This document shows positions 24,901-30,856 of a stretch of 64,000 bases of DNA, in pieces. Source of the stretch: Xestospongia bergquistia (lineage: Eukaryota > Porifera > Demospongiae > Haplosclerida > Petrosiidae). A program made the translations under genes and the position numbers. The stretch is from contig OZ014412.1 of NCBI GenBank assembly GCA_963965975.1, positions 14,274,849 to 14,338,848 on the forward strand, written 5' to 3'. Each line of letters begins with the position of its first letter. Positions within the stretch are counted from its first letter, which is position 1. The notes beneath the pieces were generated by a model. The model did no database searches. It was not told where the DNA came from and saw only the letters and a program-made list of their open reading frames with translations.

Positions 24901-27900
24901 CCAGGATATTGTCATGTCATATTTAATAACCTCAGCTTCTCTGTCATTTTATAAATACATAACAGCTTCAGATTCATCACAGCTAGAACTAGTACAGTTT
25001 CCAATGTTCCCCAAACTCATGCACTTGGAGTGTACAATGTGGTTCCTTAGTGATTGAAATGGTTAGTGTTCAGTAATGGAAAATTATGTGCACTTTCTCT
25101 TAATCAATTGTGAATTAATTCATGTGCATTCATTACATTAATACAGTAGTTTGAAGATGAGATAACACAAAAATTTCATTAATAACTTTTACAAATTAAA
25201 TGAACTAGAATACAGTATTATAAACTACTGCTTTGATTCTTGATTATAATATAGCCTTCGATGGTGATAATAATTTTATTACAATTAAGATTATTTTTTC
25301 AAAAAGCCAATGCTAAATGATTACTTCTTATTTATTCTTAATAGTGAAGCTAAACAACAGGATCCCAGGCATCTTGTAACATCAATAAAATATTAGTTGT
25401 TTATAATAGATGATATTGCAAAGAATTCAGTGAACCTATAATTCTACTAATACAATTAAGTTAACATTATGATAGTATGAAAATAGTAATAGTCATTATT
25501 GGACTTCTTTAATATCTAGAAATGATTTTTGTCCTTATAGACATTACATTAATAATCATAACTTACCACCAACATTATTTACAATTATATAGTTAGTCTT
25601 GAATATGATAACAATACATGTTTTACTAGTAATGATAATATACACAATATACTGGTATAAACTCTGTAGATAAGAAAGGTCAAACTTAAATATCATAAAA
25701 ATAAACTGATGTATATACAAGAAACATTTTGAGAAGGAATAATTTGTGACCTAATTTGAGAAAAGGGACAGCAAAAGTGATGATTTAAATATTTTGGGAA
25801 TTTGAGTTAAACCAAAAAACAAAGAGAATAGTACCTGACAGTCATTTTGAATCTTCTATAAAGTCAAAGTTCTTTCTAGATAGCACGTAGAAGTATTCGC
25901 GTTCTCATAGTATGCGGGGGTGGAAAATTAAATTCCACTTTCTCAAAATTAATTTTTGGTAGTATCCACTGTATTTCCGTTTATATCTTCTTCTTTAGTA
26001 ATGTATGCATTTATCAAAGGTATCAAACAATTCAGCATTATCTATATTTTAAAATGGTATGAAAATGTGAAAATGACAGAAATGACTCAAGTGGTCCCTT
26101 TTTGCATATCCGGTCACATTTTGCAAATTTTATTAATGTAAAGTGATTTTGTCAATTCACATAATTATATGTACATAGAGCAATTCATTATAATGAGTAA
26201 AATATCAATGAAATGTGTGTCTGTTAATAAGATCTCTCATTAAAAAAAAAACAACTATGGTCATTTAGCTGCCTATAAATAGTCTACCCCTTTGTTTAAA
26301 AGAAGGACCTGCAGACTAGCACAAATGGGACTCATACAGCCTGTAAACATCTTGCATGCTAAAAAATATCATCTGTACTTCTATTTGAAAGATCATCACC
26401 TCAGTCAATGCATACCACAACAATCTTTTGTGTGTTTTTAACTCCTTTATCAGATGTTCAGTTCTAAGTATGCTTTGTGTATAAATGTATTCTTGCTATA
26501 CAAGTCCCATATGCTCTTGTCTTAAGACTCAACGTCTCTAAGCAAAGGGGCAGGAACACCAGACTAGTCTAACACTTTGAGTTTTAGATCTTGATAATAA
26601 CTCACTATTAGTTGTCCAGACAATATAAAGTCCAATATGTCCTTTATTAACTAATACCTCTCTAGCTAAGAGGCTTATAACATTATTTACTATACCAATA
26701 TATAGTTAGCCTGTGGATATATGGATATGTTAGCTTTAAATGTTTGAAGTAATCATAAAATATACAATATACTATTTTAACCTCTTAATAAAAAGGACAT
26801 TCTTGTTAAAAAAATGCAATCAGTTAATCTTATTCATTGCCAAAATTTCTTAATCAAATAATTAGTAGGTTATGAATATTGTTATAATGGAAAGCAATAC
26901 CTAATTTTGGAGAAAGATGATAATAATTATAGATATCAAAATAAACTTTTGCAAAATCAAATTTGTCAAGTGACTTCTTCTGCCTACTTGTATGTCCCTA
27001 ATTAAAGTTGGGTGGAAATTTTTGGCAAATGAAGAACATTTTACTAACTCATCATTTCCTATATGTTATCACAATCTTTCTAATGTTATAATTAATTGTG
27101 TGTACTAATTTTAGTGACTACTGCAATAATATGTAAGTATTTAATATTTTATAGTTTAATGCATTTCTATATTAAATTATGGATGCCTAAAAGTATGATA
27201 GGTATTAATTTTTGCTAATCATAAAGTTACTCAGTAGATACAATTAATAGTAGACTTAATTAAGGTATGAACCTAACATGATATGGTAGACATATGACTT
27301 CACTTTACATACTCTATTATTAAATATAGATCATAATATGATACAATATTGTGATAAATATCTGATGTATATAATTTTACCTTTATTTTTGTTGAATTTA
27401 ATGCAATTATTAAATTAATTCATATAAATTTTGTACACAAATCTATTATGCTATTGACTTTGTTGACTATACTGTTTATGAGTGTATAAAACATAAAATT
27501 ACAATATCATAGTTAGCTATGTAAACAACTTGTTGATGAAATCATAATCAATGCTTCTGTTTGGTACTTTAACAAACTATATTTATTGGAGCCTTATCAG
27601 TATTCTGATAGATTGTAAACTTATGAGGACAATGAATAATTGAATGTGGATGTGATATAAAATCATACAATCAATCCAGAAAAATATTGTACAAATACTA
27701 CAAGAAAAGCAAATTCATAAAAATATTGTCTTCAATAGTTTGATAGATATGGACTGGCTCTGTTAGATTTATTCAGTAACATTGTTATTAGATCAACAAA
27801 TGTTCACATCATGTCAGTAATATTAACACTTTATTAATATCAGATGACACAGATAAGGGAAAACTCATACACTATTACTTAAAATGACACAAAAATCTGT

Positions 27901-28380
27901 ATTATTAAATTTAGACCATCCCATACATTATAGCTCAATTAACATCACATTATAATAATGATACAGTGTGTTGTGATGTGATAATTATTGGATCTTAGAC
28001 TTATTTATAAAAGTACACTGTATATGAAAAATAGACTTTATTATTGAGATATATAATTAAATAATGAGACTAGTAACTTACAAAGCCATGATGATAGTTT
28101 ACATCAGCACCTTGATTAATAGCAGATTTGACTTGTTCAATGTTTCCATCTTCAGCTGCCCTGTACAGTTGTTCATTCTATTATAAAGACAGACATGTAT
28201 CATATATTGTAGTATAGTGAGTATATAGATCAGTCCTTATAACTAACAGACCATCTTTTATAAAGATATTCTGTCTATACAATAATACTAATATGTGAGT
28301 TTAGTTAGTATCACAGTGATATATAGGATAATGACATTATAATAGAAACATTATAGACTTACTAGTTCTCTCTGAGACAT
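16..28380 (-). CDS. small ankyrin-repeat protein gene, five exons over 28 kb
   Basis: Joined from five minus-strand exons: 28380-28363, 28177-28082, 23397-23299, 8756-8658 and 222-16. Every intron begins GT, ends AG and lies in phase 0, so the joined frame runs open from ATG (28380-28378) to TAA (18-16), giving 172 codons. Residues 7-38 are a capping repeat (LYRAAEDGNIEQV). Residues 39-71, 72-104 and 105-137 are canonical ankyrin repeats starting with TPLHAAAR, TPLHRAAY and SPLHDACR. Residues 138-172 form a C-terminal cap with EGQTPADMV. There is no signal peptide, membrane segment or extra domain, so I infer a soluble protein-interaction scaffold; the partner cannot be told. A possible donor (GTCAGT) at 38-33 could extend the gene beyond the window. 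This is the only gene in the window whose exons all look intact, although its introns hold about 13 kb of transposon debris. The family is certain, the function is not. Confidence 0.82.
690..1110. repeat. intronic repeat family A, copy 1
   Basis: This copy shares long near-identical stretches with 3818-4120 and 8018-8480. Shared markers are AAAATGTTAGGATTAATA, TAACAGTATCCTGGTATATT and GGAATAAACATAGTG. All three copies lie in the same orientation in the last two ankyrin introns. I see no terminal inverted repeats and no coding capacity. It may be an old non-autonomous element or a remnant of local exon-plus-intron duplication. Confidence 0.7.
1270..1530. repeat. intronic repeat family B, copy 1
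   Basis: Shares AAACTTATTCAAGTCACTAA and ATAATTAGTATTCCAAGTAA with 5153-5280, same orientation. It lies after a family A copy and itself contains TATCCTGGTATATT-like and GTATATATTGTG motifs, so families A and B may be diverged copies of one longer unit. Confidence 0.55.
1695..1761. repeat. perfect 27-bp-arm hairpin
   Basis: Bases 1695-1721 (starting AGCACTGTATATTACAGACA) are exactly repeated in inverted orientation at 1735-1761 around a 13-bp loop. The hairpin stands 6 bp before a TGTGACC-family MITE (1768). It may be a tiny foldback element or a replication-generated inverted duplication. Confidence 0.85.
1768..2174. mobile_element. TGTGACC-family MITE, copy 1
   Basis: Begins GGTGACCTAATTTGGGAAAA and ends TTTTTGCATATCCAGTCACA, which are inverted versions of each other. 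The interior (GCGTAGAAGTATTCGCGTTC, then GCGGGGGTGG, then TGGTAGTATCCACTG) is nearly identical to 25745-26118. There is no coding capacity, so it fits a non-autonomous DNA transposon. The superfamily is not determined. Confidence 0.78.
2927..3016 (+). pseudogene. possible retroelement or transposase fragment
   Basis: A short plus-strand frame reads DERDDVINEAFLYVYEKKYP and DGARITSKK before a TAG. The EAFxYxYEKKYPDGA pattern resembles the lead-in to integrase-like zinc-binding regions in invertebrate retroelement proteins as I remember them. Nothing coding follows. It could be chance; treat as a weak lead. Confidence 0.25.
3818..4120. repeat. intronic repeat family A, copy 2
   Basis: The most diverged copy of the family (see 690-1110): it keeps AAAATGTTAGGATTAATA, GTATCCTGGTATATTA and GGAATAAACATAGTGGTGAC but has several small indels. 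Confidence 0.65.
5153..5280. repeat. intronic repeat family B, copy 2
   Basis: Matches 1270-1400 (AAACTTATTCAAGTCACTAA, ATTAGTATTCCAAGTAA). It breaks off at about 5275, where a less AT-rich segment leading to the gypsy fragment begins; this may mark an insertion boundary. Confidence 0.5.
5555..5801 (+). pseudogene. unrecognised ORF pair, possible transposase N-terminus
   Basis: Two small plus-strand frames lie in a segment with higher GC. Bases 5555-5635 encode 26 residues (MSSKSKTQRQREESLVLARE...). Bases 5661-5801 encode 46 residues, acidic at the end (ALDMEDEDVDPSFDLGSS). About 50 bp further on a third frame reads HLNHEDRVSLGLLLCFQLR, which recalls the N-terminal helix-turn-helix region of a DDE transposase family common in sponges and cnidarians. 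No catalytic part follows; gypsy sequence starts near 6080. Family assignment is from memory and weak. Confidence 0.3.
6082..7656 (+). pseudogene. Ty3/gypsy pol fragment: RNase H end plus integrase
   Basis: One frame covers the whole stretch, broken only by TGA at 6217-6219 and TGA at 6616-6618. It starts in the RNase H region (KIYSDHQPLKYL; ANADALSRLPLP). It then gives an integrase zinc finger (HDTHPGVSQ ... CNMCQ), the integrase core with HIDHAGPF and VSDNGSDF aspartates and a downstream glutamate, and a GPY/F-type C-terminal module (GPLSYEV ... LRRHVDHLRRF). The intact part is 6640-7656 (338 codons). Gag, protease and most of the reverse transcriptase are absent. Both stops sit where the family normally has arginine, so CGA-to-TGA changes are likely. 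Orientation is opposite to the host ankyrin gene. It would have acted in cDNA integration; it is now dead. Confidence 0.9.
7664..7677 (+). other. polypurine tract before a probable 3' LTR
   Basis: AAAAAGGGGGAAAA lies 7 bp after the integrase stop codon and is followed at once by TGTGGTAAC, the expected LTR start. The LTR end cannot be fixed because no second LTR copy was seen in the window; the 5' LTR is absent. Confidence 0.6.
8018..8480. repeat. intronic repeat family A, copy 3
   Basis: The closest partner of 690-1110; similarity runs as far as the GTAGTAGTAGGTAGTAGTTG motif at both sites. It lies about 180 bp from ankyrin exon 4. Confidence 0.7.
8658..8756 (-). CDS. ankyrin gene, exon 4
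   Basis: Exactly 99 nt, encoding one 33-residue ankyrin repeat (YNRTPLHRAAYWGYSETAHT...). The acceptor TGTAG precedes 8756 and the donor GTAAGTA follows 8658. Phase 0 at both ends. Confidence 0.9.
9149..9497. mobile_element. CCCTTAGAGGAC MITE, complete copy
   Basis: Terminal inverted repeats CCCTTAGAGGAC and GTCCTCTAAGGG bound 349 bp without coding capacity. The interior matches 14510-15085 (ATCAACCACTATGGTATGTT; TTAGCATTCCACGTGTC). The bases AT flank both ends and may be the target duplication. Confidence 0.8.
9880..10493 (+). pseudogene. ZSWIM/FAR1-like transposase, N-terminal exons
   Basis: The frame GDEAGAVTFESSTDLPLNDT runs from 9881 through VCFTVGERLSSYHHLKEKVT to a TGA, resumes as ASKRIPLKATIANQDLVYYY, and ends at a donor (GTCAGT, about 10200). 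The next exon starts after TTTTTATAG (about 10260) and contains ECKVMIKLSLSDD and NENHTHDVSK, followed by the donor GTAAG. The third exon (after AAATAG) reads EIYDDLPHHWMLDCETRKEA and is cut by the piggyBac insertion. The HxH spacing and basic patches suit a FAR1/WRKY-GCM1-type DNA-binding fold; this is inference from family knowledge. Confidence 0.6.
11003..13124 (-). pseudogene. piggyBac transposase, broken
   Basis: The N-terminus (13124 down to about 13040) is acidic: MALTTDDVIARVFSDESDVS, then a possible donor GTAAATA. A Gly/Arg-rich and Asn/Asp-rich linker follows at 12550-12440. The DDE_Tnp_1_7 domain starts near 12280 with HPLEFFSLFMDDVVLKMLVD and continues to INMGILHCPEREGY. Near 11,935 a TGA breaks the frame. 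The last 278 codons (11839-11003) are open and hold the first catalytic aspartate (SIDESMIGFKGR), the second (HIFADRFYSN), the third (MGGVDKADA) and the conserved KWWRKLMFW tryptophans. A 61-bp segment carrying the third-aspartate motif is also pasted in at 12281-12341. No C-terminal cysteine-rich domain is visible. It would have excised and inserted DNA at TTAA; it is now inactive. Confidence 0.9.
12881..12928. repeat. (AT)n microsatellite
   Basis: About 24 uninterrupted AT dinucleotides within the piggyBac element, in the presumed first intron of the transposase gene. Confidence 0.95.
13377..14305 (+). pseudogene. ZSWIM/MULE-like transposase, C-terminal exons
   Basis: Continues the gene cut by piggyBac: KVNKKLVQQHLREG, then (after a frameshift) DWTGK and a donor-like GTAAGTAAAG. 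DENNLDALVKKLRDISG and the donor GTATATTA follow. The exon from about 13583 gives VFTDASNTFTGLLLQYS and LNPEAILVDDTYKLNNFRMP, matching the start of the DDE core in ZSWIM1/3-like proteins. Later pieces are VEVANSAIADNKIIEENDIE and, at 14188-14300, a PHD-like CDC...WYHLSC. The middle of the catalytic core and the SWIM motif are not seen. Pseudogene. Confidence 0.6.
14510..15085. mobile_element. CCCTTAGAGGAC MITE, second copy, truncated and interrupted
   Basis: Matches the interior of 9149-9497 (TTTGCTGATGAAACAA; ATCAACCACTATGGTATGTT; TTAGCATTCCACGTGTC; GAAGGTGGGCG). Both terminal repeats are missing and about 265 bp (14705-14970) are inserted. It abuts the right TIR of the ZSWIM-like element at one side and gypsy sequence at the other. 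Confidence 0.7.
15090..15345 (+). pseudogene. gypsy gag-protease fragment (5' part)
   Basis: The frame includes QVCHSKVSKKTSKGQATHSI (the edge of a zinc knuckle) and then a retropepsin start: ALTIHVNMAVLPMELDTGAS with the catalytic DTG, followed by LSLISEDTYKS. It stops where the Tc1-like element begins; the rest of the protease resumes at 18069. Plus strand, opposite to the ankyrin gene. Confidence 0.85.
15346..17359 (+). mobile_element. Tc1/IS630-like DNA transposon inserted in gypsy protease
   Basis: The left end (CTCTGTTCTAGTTGAGAAGA from 15346) is met in inverted orientation by GCTCTTCTCAACTCAGATAGAG ending at 17359, with TA outside each end, as expected for Tc1/mariner. The right end is repeated at about 17837 and 18068 because the 3' part was later amplified in tandem. 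The gene inside (15521-16925) is a DDE_3-type transposase. The gypsy reading frame resumes directly outside the right end. Confidence 0.82.
15521..16925 (+). pseudogene. Tc1/IS630-like (DDE_3) transposase, degenerate
   Basis: The N-terminal helix-turn-helix region reads GKRLRSQTKEVVVNLYDYFE; after a frameshift near 15680 it continues IRRKIYHLYWGNEHVTLSKL and RSTLHILLRGMGFK. A 51-nt intron (15903-15953, GTGAGT...TATAG) follows. The first catalytic aspartate is in VVYLDETWANAHDGKDCAWV. The second is in LIVMDNTSYHSRHSD near 16360. A 53-nt intron (16557-16609) comes next, then HEVVQLPVAHC and LNPVDLAW, where the third acidic residue normally sits. Acidic Ser/Asp-rich sequence follows. Several stops and frameshifts (15679, 16214, 16675) kill it. 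Two tiny introns inside a DNA transposase suit a host with very short introns. Confidence 0.85.
16798..18105. repeat. tandem triplication across the transposon/gypsy junction
   Basis: Three direct units start at AAGATCCACTCTGAAGACCA (16798, 17394, 17872). Unit 1 is 596 bp; unit 2 lacks about 120 bp after GATACTTGGT; unit 3 lacks the stretch between AAGAGTTA and AAACTG. Apart from these deletions the units look identical. Each unit contains the transposase 3' end, the right TIR, and about 35 bp of gypsy flank (TAGCGTTACTGATAATTTG), so amplification followed insertion. Confidence 0.92.
18069..19008 (+). pseudogene. gypsy pol fragment: protease end and reverse transcriptase
   Basis: Resumes the protease (NVSFHTYTGETLAVLGYVDV, ALILPLIVVKG), then linker ALDNLLQTSK. 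The reverse-transcriptase fingers and palm follow: FSDWAAPIVPVMKSDTNICI, CGDYKVTINQ, YPLPRVGELFAALSGG and the motif A block LSKLDLSHAYQQILLDDESK. Then YQRLHFGISTAPSLLQCTME and IHDILVAG, where the family has a YxDD box; here the first aspartate is replaced, so the catalytic site is lost. Frameshifts occur at about 18340, 18727 and 18850. Confidence 0.88.
19040..19790 (-). pseudogene. MULE transposase fragment (FLYWCH/MULE type)
   Basis: Reading the minus strand from 19760: IYIDGTFQT, then FFYQIFSIHTFKQGKQHPLV and YAFFPNKSSATYDRLFHILK, the entry to a MULE transposase domain with its first aspartate. After frameshifts follow NAIIIFFLAIRREI and RTAAVAFPPIHFVCLTWQGI, and finally WNLYETDGPWTNNHLERWHN, the conserved C-terminal motif. 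No ends or TIRs were identified. It lies between two gypsy fragments and is oriented against them. Confidence 0.75.
19975..20482 (+). pseudogene. second gypsy pol fragment, internally deleted
   Basis: KKHKEIFTDKLSTITQHVTK and LHLKENSKPKF mark the start of a reverse transcriptase. The palm is missing and the frame resumes with the connection region (LQSLLSLIKYFGTLSLFIHN, MKWVWSTLCDKSVDPSRQGL, VLTYYNPGLPI). The order, fingers after the fragment at 18.4 kb, shows this is a different gypsy copy or a rearranged one. It is cut at 20489 by a TIR element and continues at 21478. Confidence 0.75.
20490..21470 (-). mobile_element. 981-bp TIR element with CCCATTC target duplication
   Basis: The left end CAGGAGCGTATGAGCGTCGC and the reversed right end CAGGAGCGCATGAGCGTCGC continue as inverted repeats for about 46 bp with roughly four mismatches. 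The 7-bp CCCATTC is present directly outside both ends (20483-20489, 21471-21477). A minus-strand remnant inside reads HLSGIAVETFFSQVKHATSD, QLSSLNYAIARGAVLARGSV and DYRNAPLFI, which looks like the C-terminus of a P-element-like or related DDE transposase. It is too short to be autonomous. The TIRs contain GAGCGTC direct and inverted submotifs. Confidence 0.85.
20895..21217 (-). pseudogene. transposase C-terminal remnant inside the TIR element
   Basis: Two overlapping minus-strand frames, joined by a frameshift near 21140, appear to be one protein: MDPRMAEQMGHFRLTVGKPG, then CADFTSAHPGYTIYPVHLSG and ETFFSQVKHATSDQLSSLNY. The sequence ends with DYRNAPLFI and a stop. I recall similar C-termini in invertebrate P-like transposases but cannot prove the family. 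No catalytic residues are left. Confidence 0.5.
21478..22190 (+). pseudogene. gypsy RNase H remainder and 3' end
   Basis: The fragment VKPIYYTSRALTKAANNYFN followed by EALLIVFGIMKFHQY-like sequence in broken frames is gypsy RNase H, in register with 20482 across the 981-bp insertion. Downstream pol is unrecognisable until a purine tract GTGAGGAGGAATATCA (about 22160) that could precede a 3' LTR starting TGTTGTGTCA. The integrase is not recognisable. Confidence 0.6.
22224..22808. mobile_element. piggyBac-type MITE, TTAA-flanked
   Basis: TTAA (22220-22223) and TTAA (22809-22812) flank 585 bp with ends CCCTTTATA and TATAAAGGG. No coding capacity. The ends resemble those of the piggyBac at 10494-13372 (CCCTTTACGC), so mobilisation by a related transposase is plausible. 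It sits at or just inside the probable gypsy LTR. Confidence 0.7.
23299..23397 (-). CDS. ankyrin gene, exon 3
   Basis: 99 nt encoding exactly one ankyrin repeat (YKWTPLHAAARFGETEVATF...). The acceptor TTTTAG precedes 23397 and the donor GTTAGTAT follows 23299. Phase 0 at both ends. Confidence 0.9.
23781..24021. mobile_element. foldback version of the TGTGACC MITE
   Basis: The left half (TTTGCAAAAAGGGACCACTT at about 23791, then CTGTTAAAACAT) is repeated inverted in the right half (ATGTTTTAACAG, then AAGTGGTCCCTTTTTGCAAA). The whole 241 bp is nearly one large palindrome around AT-rich sequence. Termini TGTGACAAG/GGTCACA match the ends of the copies at 1768 and 25745, but the interior is different. 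Confidence 0.75.
24190..24557 (-). pseudogene. piggyBac transposase C-terminal fragment with Cys-rich domain
   Basis: Reading from 24557: KLSIKAELVIKLVERGEHLQ, then LIDRHFPSKVEDQRNGKPHQ and CLVVAKQ. After a frameshift comes YICNQCGVLLCIIPWFELDH. HFP followed by the C-x2-C-type zinc module is the usual C-terminus of piggyBac-derived transposases. The first zinc-binding pair has lost one cysteine (valine in its place). No upstream catalytic region is present. Same strand as the ankyrin gene, within its intron 2. Confidence 0.65.
24558..25744. other. AT-rich intron, nothing recognised
   Basis: I see no coding frame with splice support, no TIRs and no satellite. Contains the ordinary AT-rich background of ankyrin intron 2. 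Confidence 0.6.
25745..26118. mobile_element. TGTGACC-family MITE, best-preserved copy
   Basis: Begins TGTGACCTAATTTGAGAAAA and ends AAGTGGTCCCTTTTTGCATA then TCCGGTCACA; the two ends pair for about 25 bp with mismatches. The interior is shared with 1768-2174. 374 bp, no coding capacity. Confidence 0.82.
26270..26610. repeat. dispersed repeat shared with 60.2 kb
   Basis: Shares GGCAGGAACACCAGACTAGT-like sequence and the order of several short blocks (CACAACAA.CTTTT; AGTATGCT...ATTCTTGCTAT) with 60190-60410. Reversed, both have broken frames around SKN...AYLELN. It may be a decayed transposase or host-gene fragment; identity unknown. Confidence 0.5.
26611..28081. other. AT-rich intron, nothing recognised
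   Basis: Remaining part of ankyrin intron 2. No ORF, repeat or splice-supported exon is visible. Confidence 0.6.
28082..28177 (-). CDS. ankyrin gene, exon 2
   Basis: 96 nt: NEQLYRAAEDGNIEQVKSAI..., an N-terminal ankyrin cap repeat. Acceptor ATAATAG, donor GTAAGTTA, phase 0. A diverged duplicate of this exon and of the 185-nt intron before it lies at 56975-57253. Confidence 0.9.
28363..28380 (-). CDS. ankyrin gene, exon 1 with start codon
   Basis: ATGTCTCAGAGAGAACTA encodes MSQREL and is followed by the donor GTAAGT. The start is supported by the duplicate at 57253-57245 (ATGTCACTG then GTAAGT). The next 180 bp upstream (28381-28560) are clearly more GC-rich than the surroundings and are the likely 5' UTR and promoter; no TATA box is evident. 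Confidence 0.82.
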
Positions 28381-28761
28381 TTTGAAGTGCTCTTTTTGAT
28401 ATGCTGACAAGCGGAGGAGGGTACTGGAATGAGTGGAATGTGGGGCGGTACTACAGTTGTCCAAGTTTTGAGGAGGGGTGGGACTTTGAGCACGAGACTT
28501 TCATGTAGACATGATAGAGCCTTCTTCTTCTTTAAGTTCTGGACGTTGTCATCTCCTTGAAGAGACTCCTAGATGAAATATTTGTAGAAAAAGTGTTAGA
28601 AAAGTGTCTGCATAAAAAAAGCGTCAAAAGCTAAGAAACTCGGGACAAGAATATATATCGTCATCTAAAAAATAGTGTAATTAGGTAATGTTCTTATCAT
28701 AGGTCATCACTGCTCTGATGACTGTATCAGTTAATGATAATAAGAAGTTATAATTTTTTAG

Positions 28762-30305
28762 GTGCTAGCTAAAGCAATGAGTAACATCCTGTATGGATGT
28801 TCCCTGAAATGCTTTGAGAAAGTTCTCAGATCAAAGAAAGAAGGGTTTTGGAGGTCAGGTGACTTTAACATTCAAAACACATACATCTGTGGTTGTGTAA
28901 AATACCTTATAGATAAAAGCAATACACCATACAAGTTCATTATCTCACTGAGTTTGAGGTAGAATATACTTTATTAATAATAATTGCTCAGTCTCTAACA
29001 CACTATACAAGACTACTTTTCTACATAATTATACATTCAGTATCCAACAGTAGATTGGATCATGCTCTTCAAGACCAATCTAAAACTGGAGCTTCACCAC
29101 CTACTGACCAATATGGATACCATAGACCTGGTAATAAAACAAGTGATCCTGACCTAGAGTTTGTTAAAGAGGACATCAGCTCTTTTCCAAAGTATCAAAG
29201 ACACTATTCTCAATATTGGTAAGCATCCTGTTGATGAATGAGTCTATAGAAAAGTTTGTAATGAAGCTTTTAACCCTATATTTTGGGAGATAATCTCTCT
29301 CTCTCTCTCTCATGCACACACAAACACACTGACTTAATGGATATTTCCTTTTAGATCTAAAAGTGATATTTGTAAAACCTGTGACTCATTTTAAAAGTTA
29401 AGATTGATGGAGTGACAGATACTTTTGTGTTAGTATGTCTGATTTACAACAGTTATTACCTACTCCTCTCCTTTCAACCAACATTGTGTTTTATGAACAT
29501 CAACTCTGGACGTTCAATTTAAGAATACATAAGTGTAACATCAGTGTTTGATACCTGTGTTTTGACATGAAGGAATAGGATCAAGAGGACTAAGTTAAGT
29601 TGGGTCCTTTATTCTCAAATACATTCAAGTAATCAATTCAACTGCCACACATCTCATTCACGTTGGAAGCAAAATCACAACACTAATCTTATCTCTCTCT
29701 GTGTACACATTGACAGTAATGACAGGTACTCTTTGACTATTGTTTACCAAAAGTTATCATAGTTGGACATTCATACCTACCCAATGATCAAGATGTTGGT
29801 AATATTTTTTAAAAAAGACGTAATACTCAGCATATTTTTGTTCCACAGGATTGGAGTATTCTTATATCAAAGGCAAGATATTAAACCATTAACTGTAATA
29901 AAAATAACAATAGATGACTTCATTTTATGTGACAATCTGTTCCAGGCTATCATCAATGTTAATGTCAACATCAAGAAAGACAAAGTAGACTGGCTGAGAA
30001 TGCGATGGATTAGAGTAAGGGAAGATGATCCTGTAGCCTTTCATTATACTCTGATTCTTTCTAAGAATAGAAGAAAGTTGATTTAAGAAGGTGAAAAAGT
30101 TGACTTCCAAACATGGGTAGGATATAGCCATTACTACTCTATACCAGTCTGCAAAAGATTAAAAGTGCAAGTCAAAGGTATGTTCTTAGCCTCTTAGAGT
30201 TTATACTTCTAAGTTACAATCTTTTTTATCATAGACTTGTAAGTACAAAGGATAGTGAAGACTGTGAAAGTGATAGTGTCAATCATGATGATAAAGATAC
30301 TGTTT
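28762..30305 (+). pseudogene. degenerate transposase-like ORF, copy 1
   Basis: Plus-strand fragments in order: GCSLKCFEKVLRSKKEGFWR with TYICGCVKYL; DHALQDQSKTGASPPTDQYG with VKEDISSFPKYQRHYSQYW; after a (CT)n tract and an acceptor-like TTTTAG, SKSDICKTCDSF; then IVGHSYLPNDQDVG; IFVPQDW; and INVNVNIKKDKVDWLRMRWI with VREDDPVAFHYTL. This order (basic N-terminus, SFPxxxxHYS, CxxC, GHSYLPxD, long C-terminus) matches an uncharacterised, probably RNase-H-fold transposon family that I recall from insects and cnidarians. Many stops. A second copy, equally broken, is at 41490-43030 and lies in the same place relative to the ABC gene. Confidence 0.6.
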
Positions 30306-30856
30306 AAACTATAATTATTGTTTTTAGTGTATTATGCTTAATTTTTTTTTATATTAAAAGTTAATCACCCTAATGTTCAGGCGTTTGTGGTTACAGTCAA
30401 GTATTCTTGTGGCTTTAGTTTGTACTGAGATTTTATATAGTACAGAAACACTTCAAAGAGTTATTAATTAGAAGTAACATCATACCACTGTGGTTCTCAA
30501 TCCTTCAATTATGACCAGATTTTCCCAGTTGTATTTGGTGATATTACATTAAACATGGATTGTAGAGTGTCCCACAAAGTATGAGTGATATTATGTCTTG
30601 CTGAAAATAATCAAAATGCAATTTTAAAATAATTATGTATTATGTCAAAACATATAATGTGATTATATAGATTGACAAACAAATAGCAAATTATTAAGGT
30701 TATGTAATATTTAAAATAGGTTACATAATGACTAAGTACATTAGTACAATAGAAACTACAAACAATAGCATGTACATTAAGAGCAGCTATATACTTTTAA
30801 TGAAGGATGTTATTACATATAAAACATGTATTAATATTGGTAGTTTGTCAATTTCA

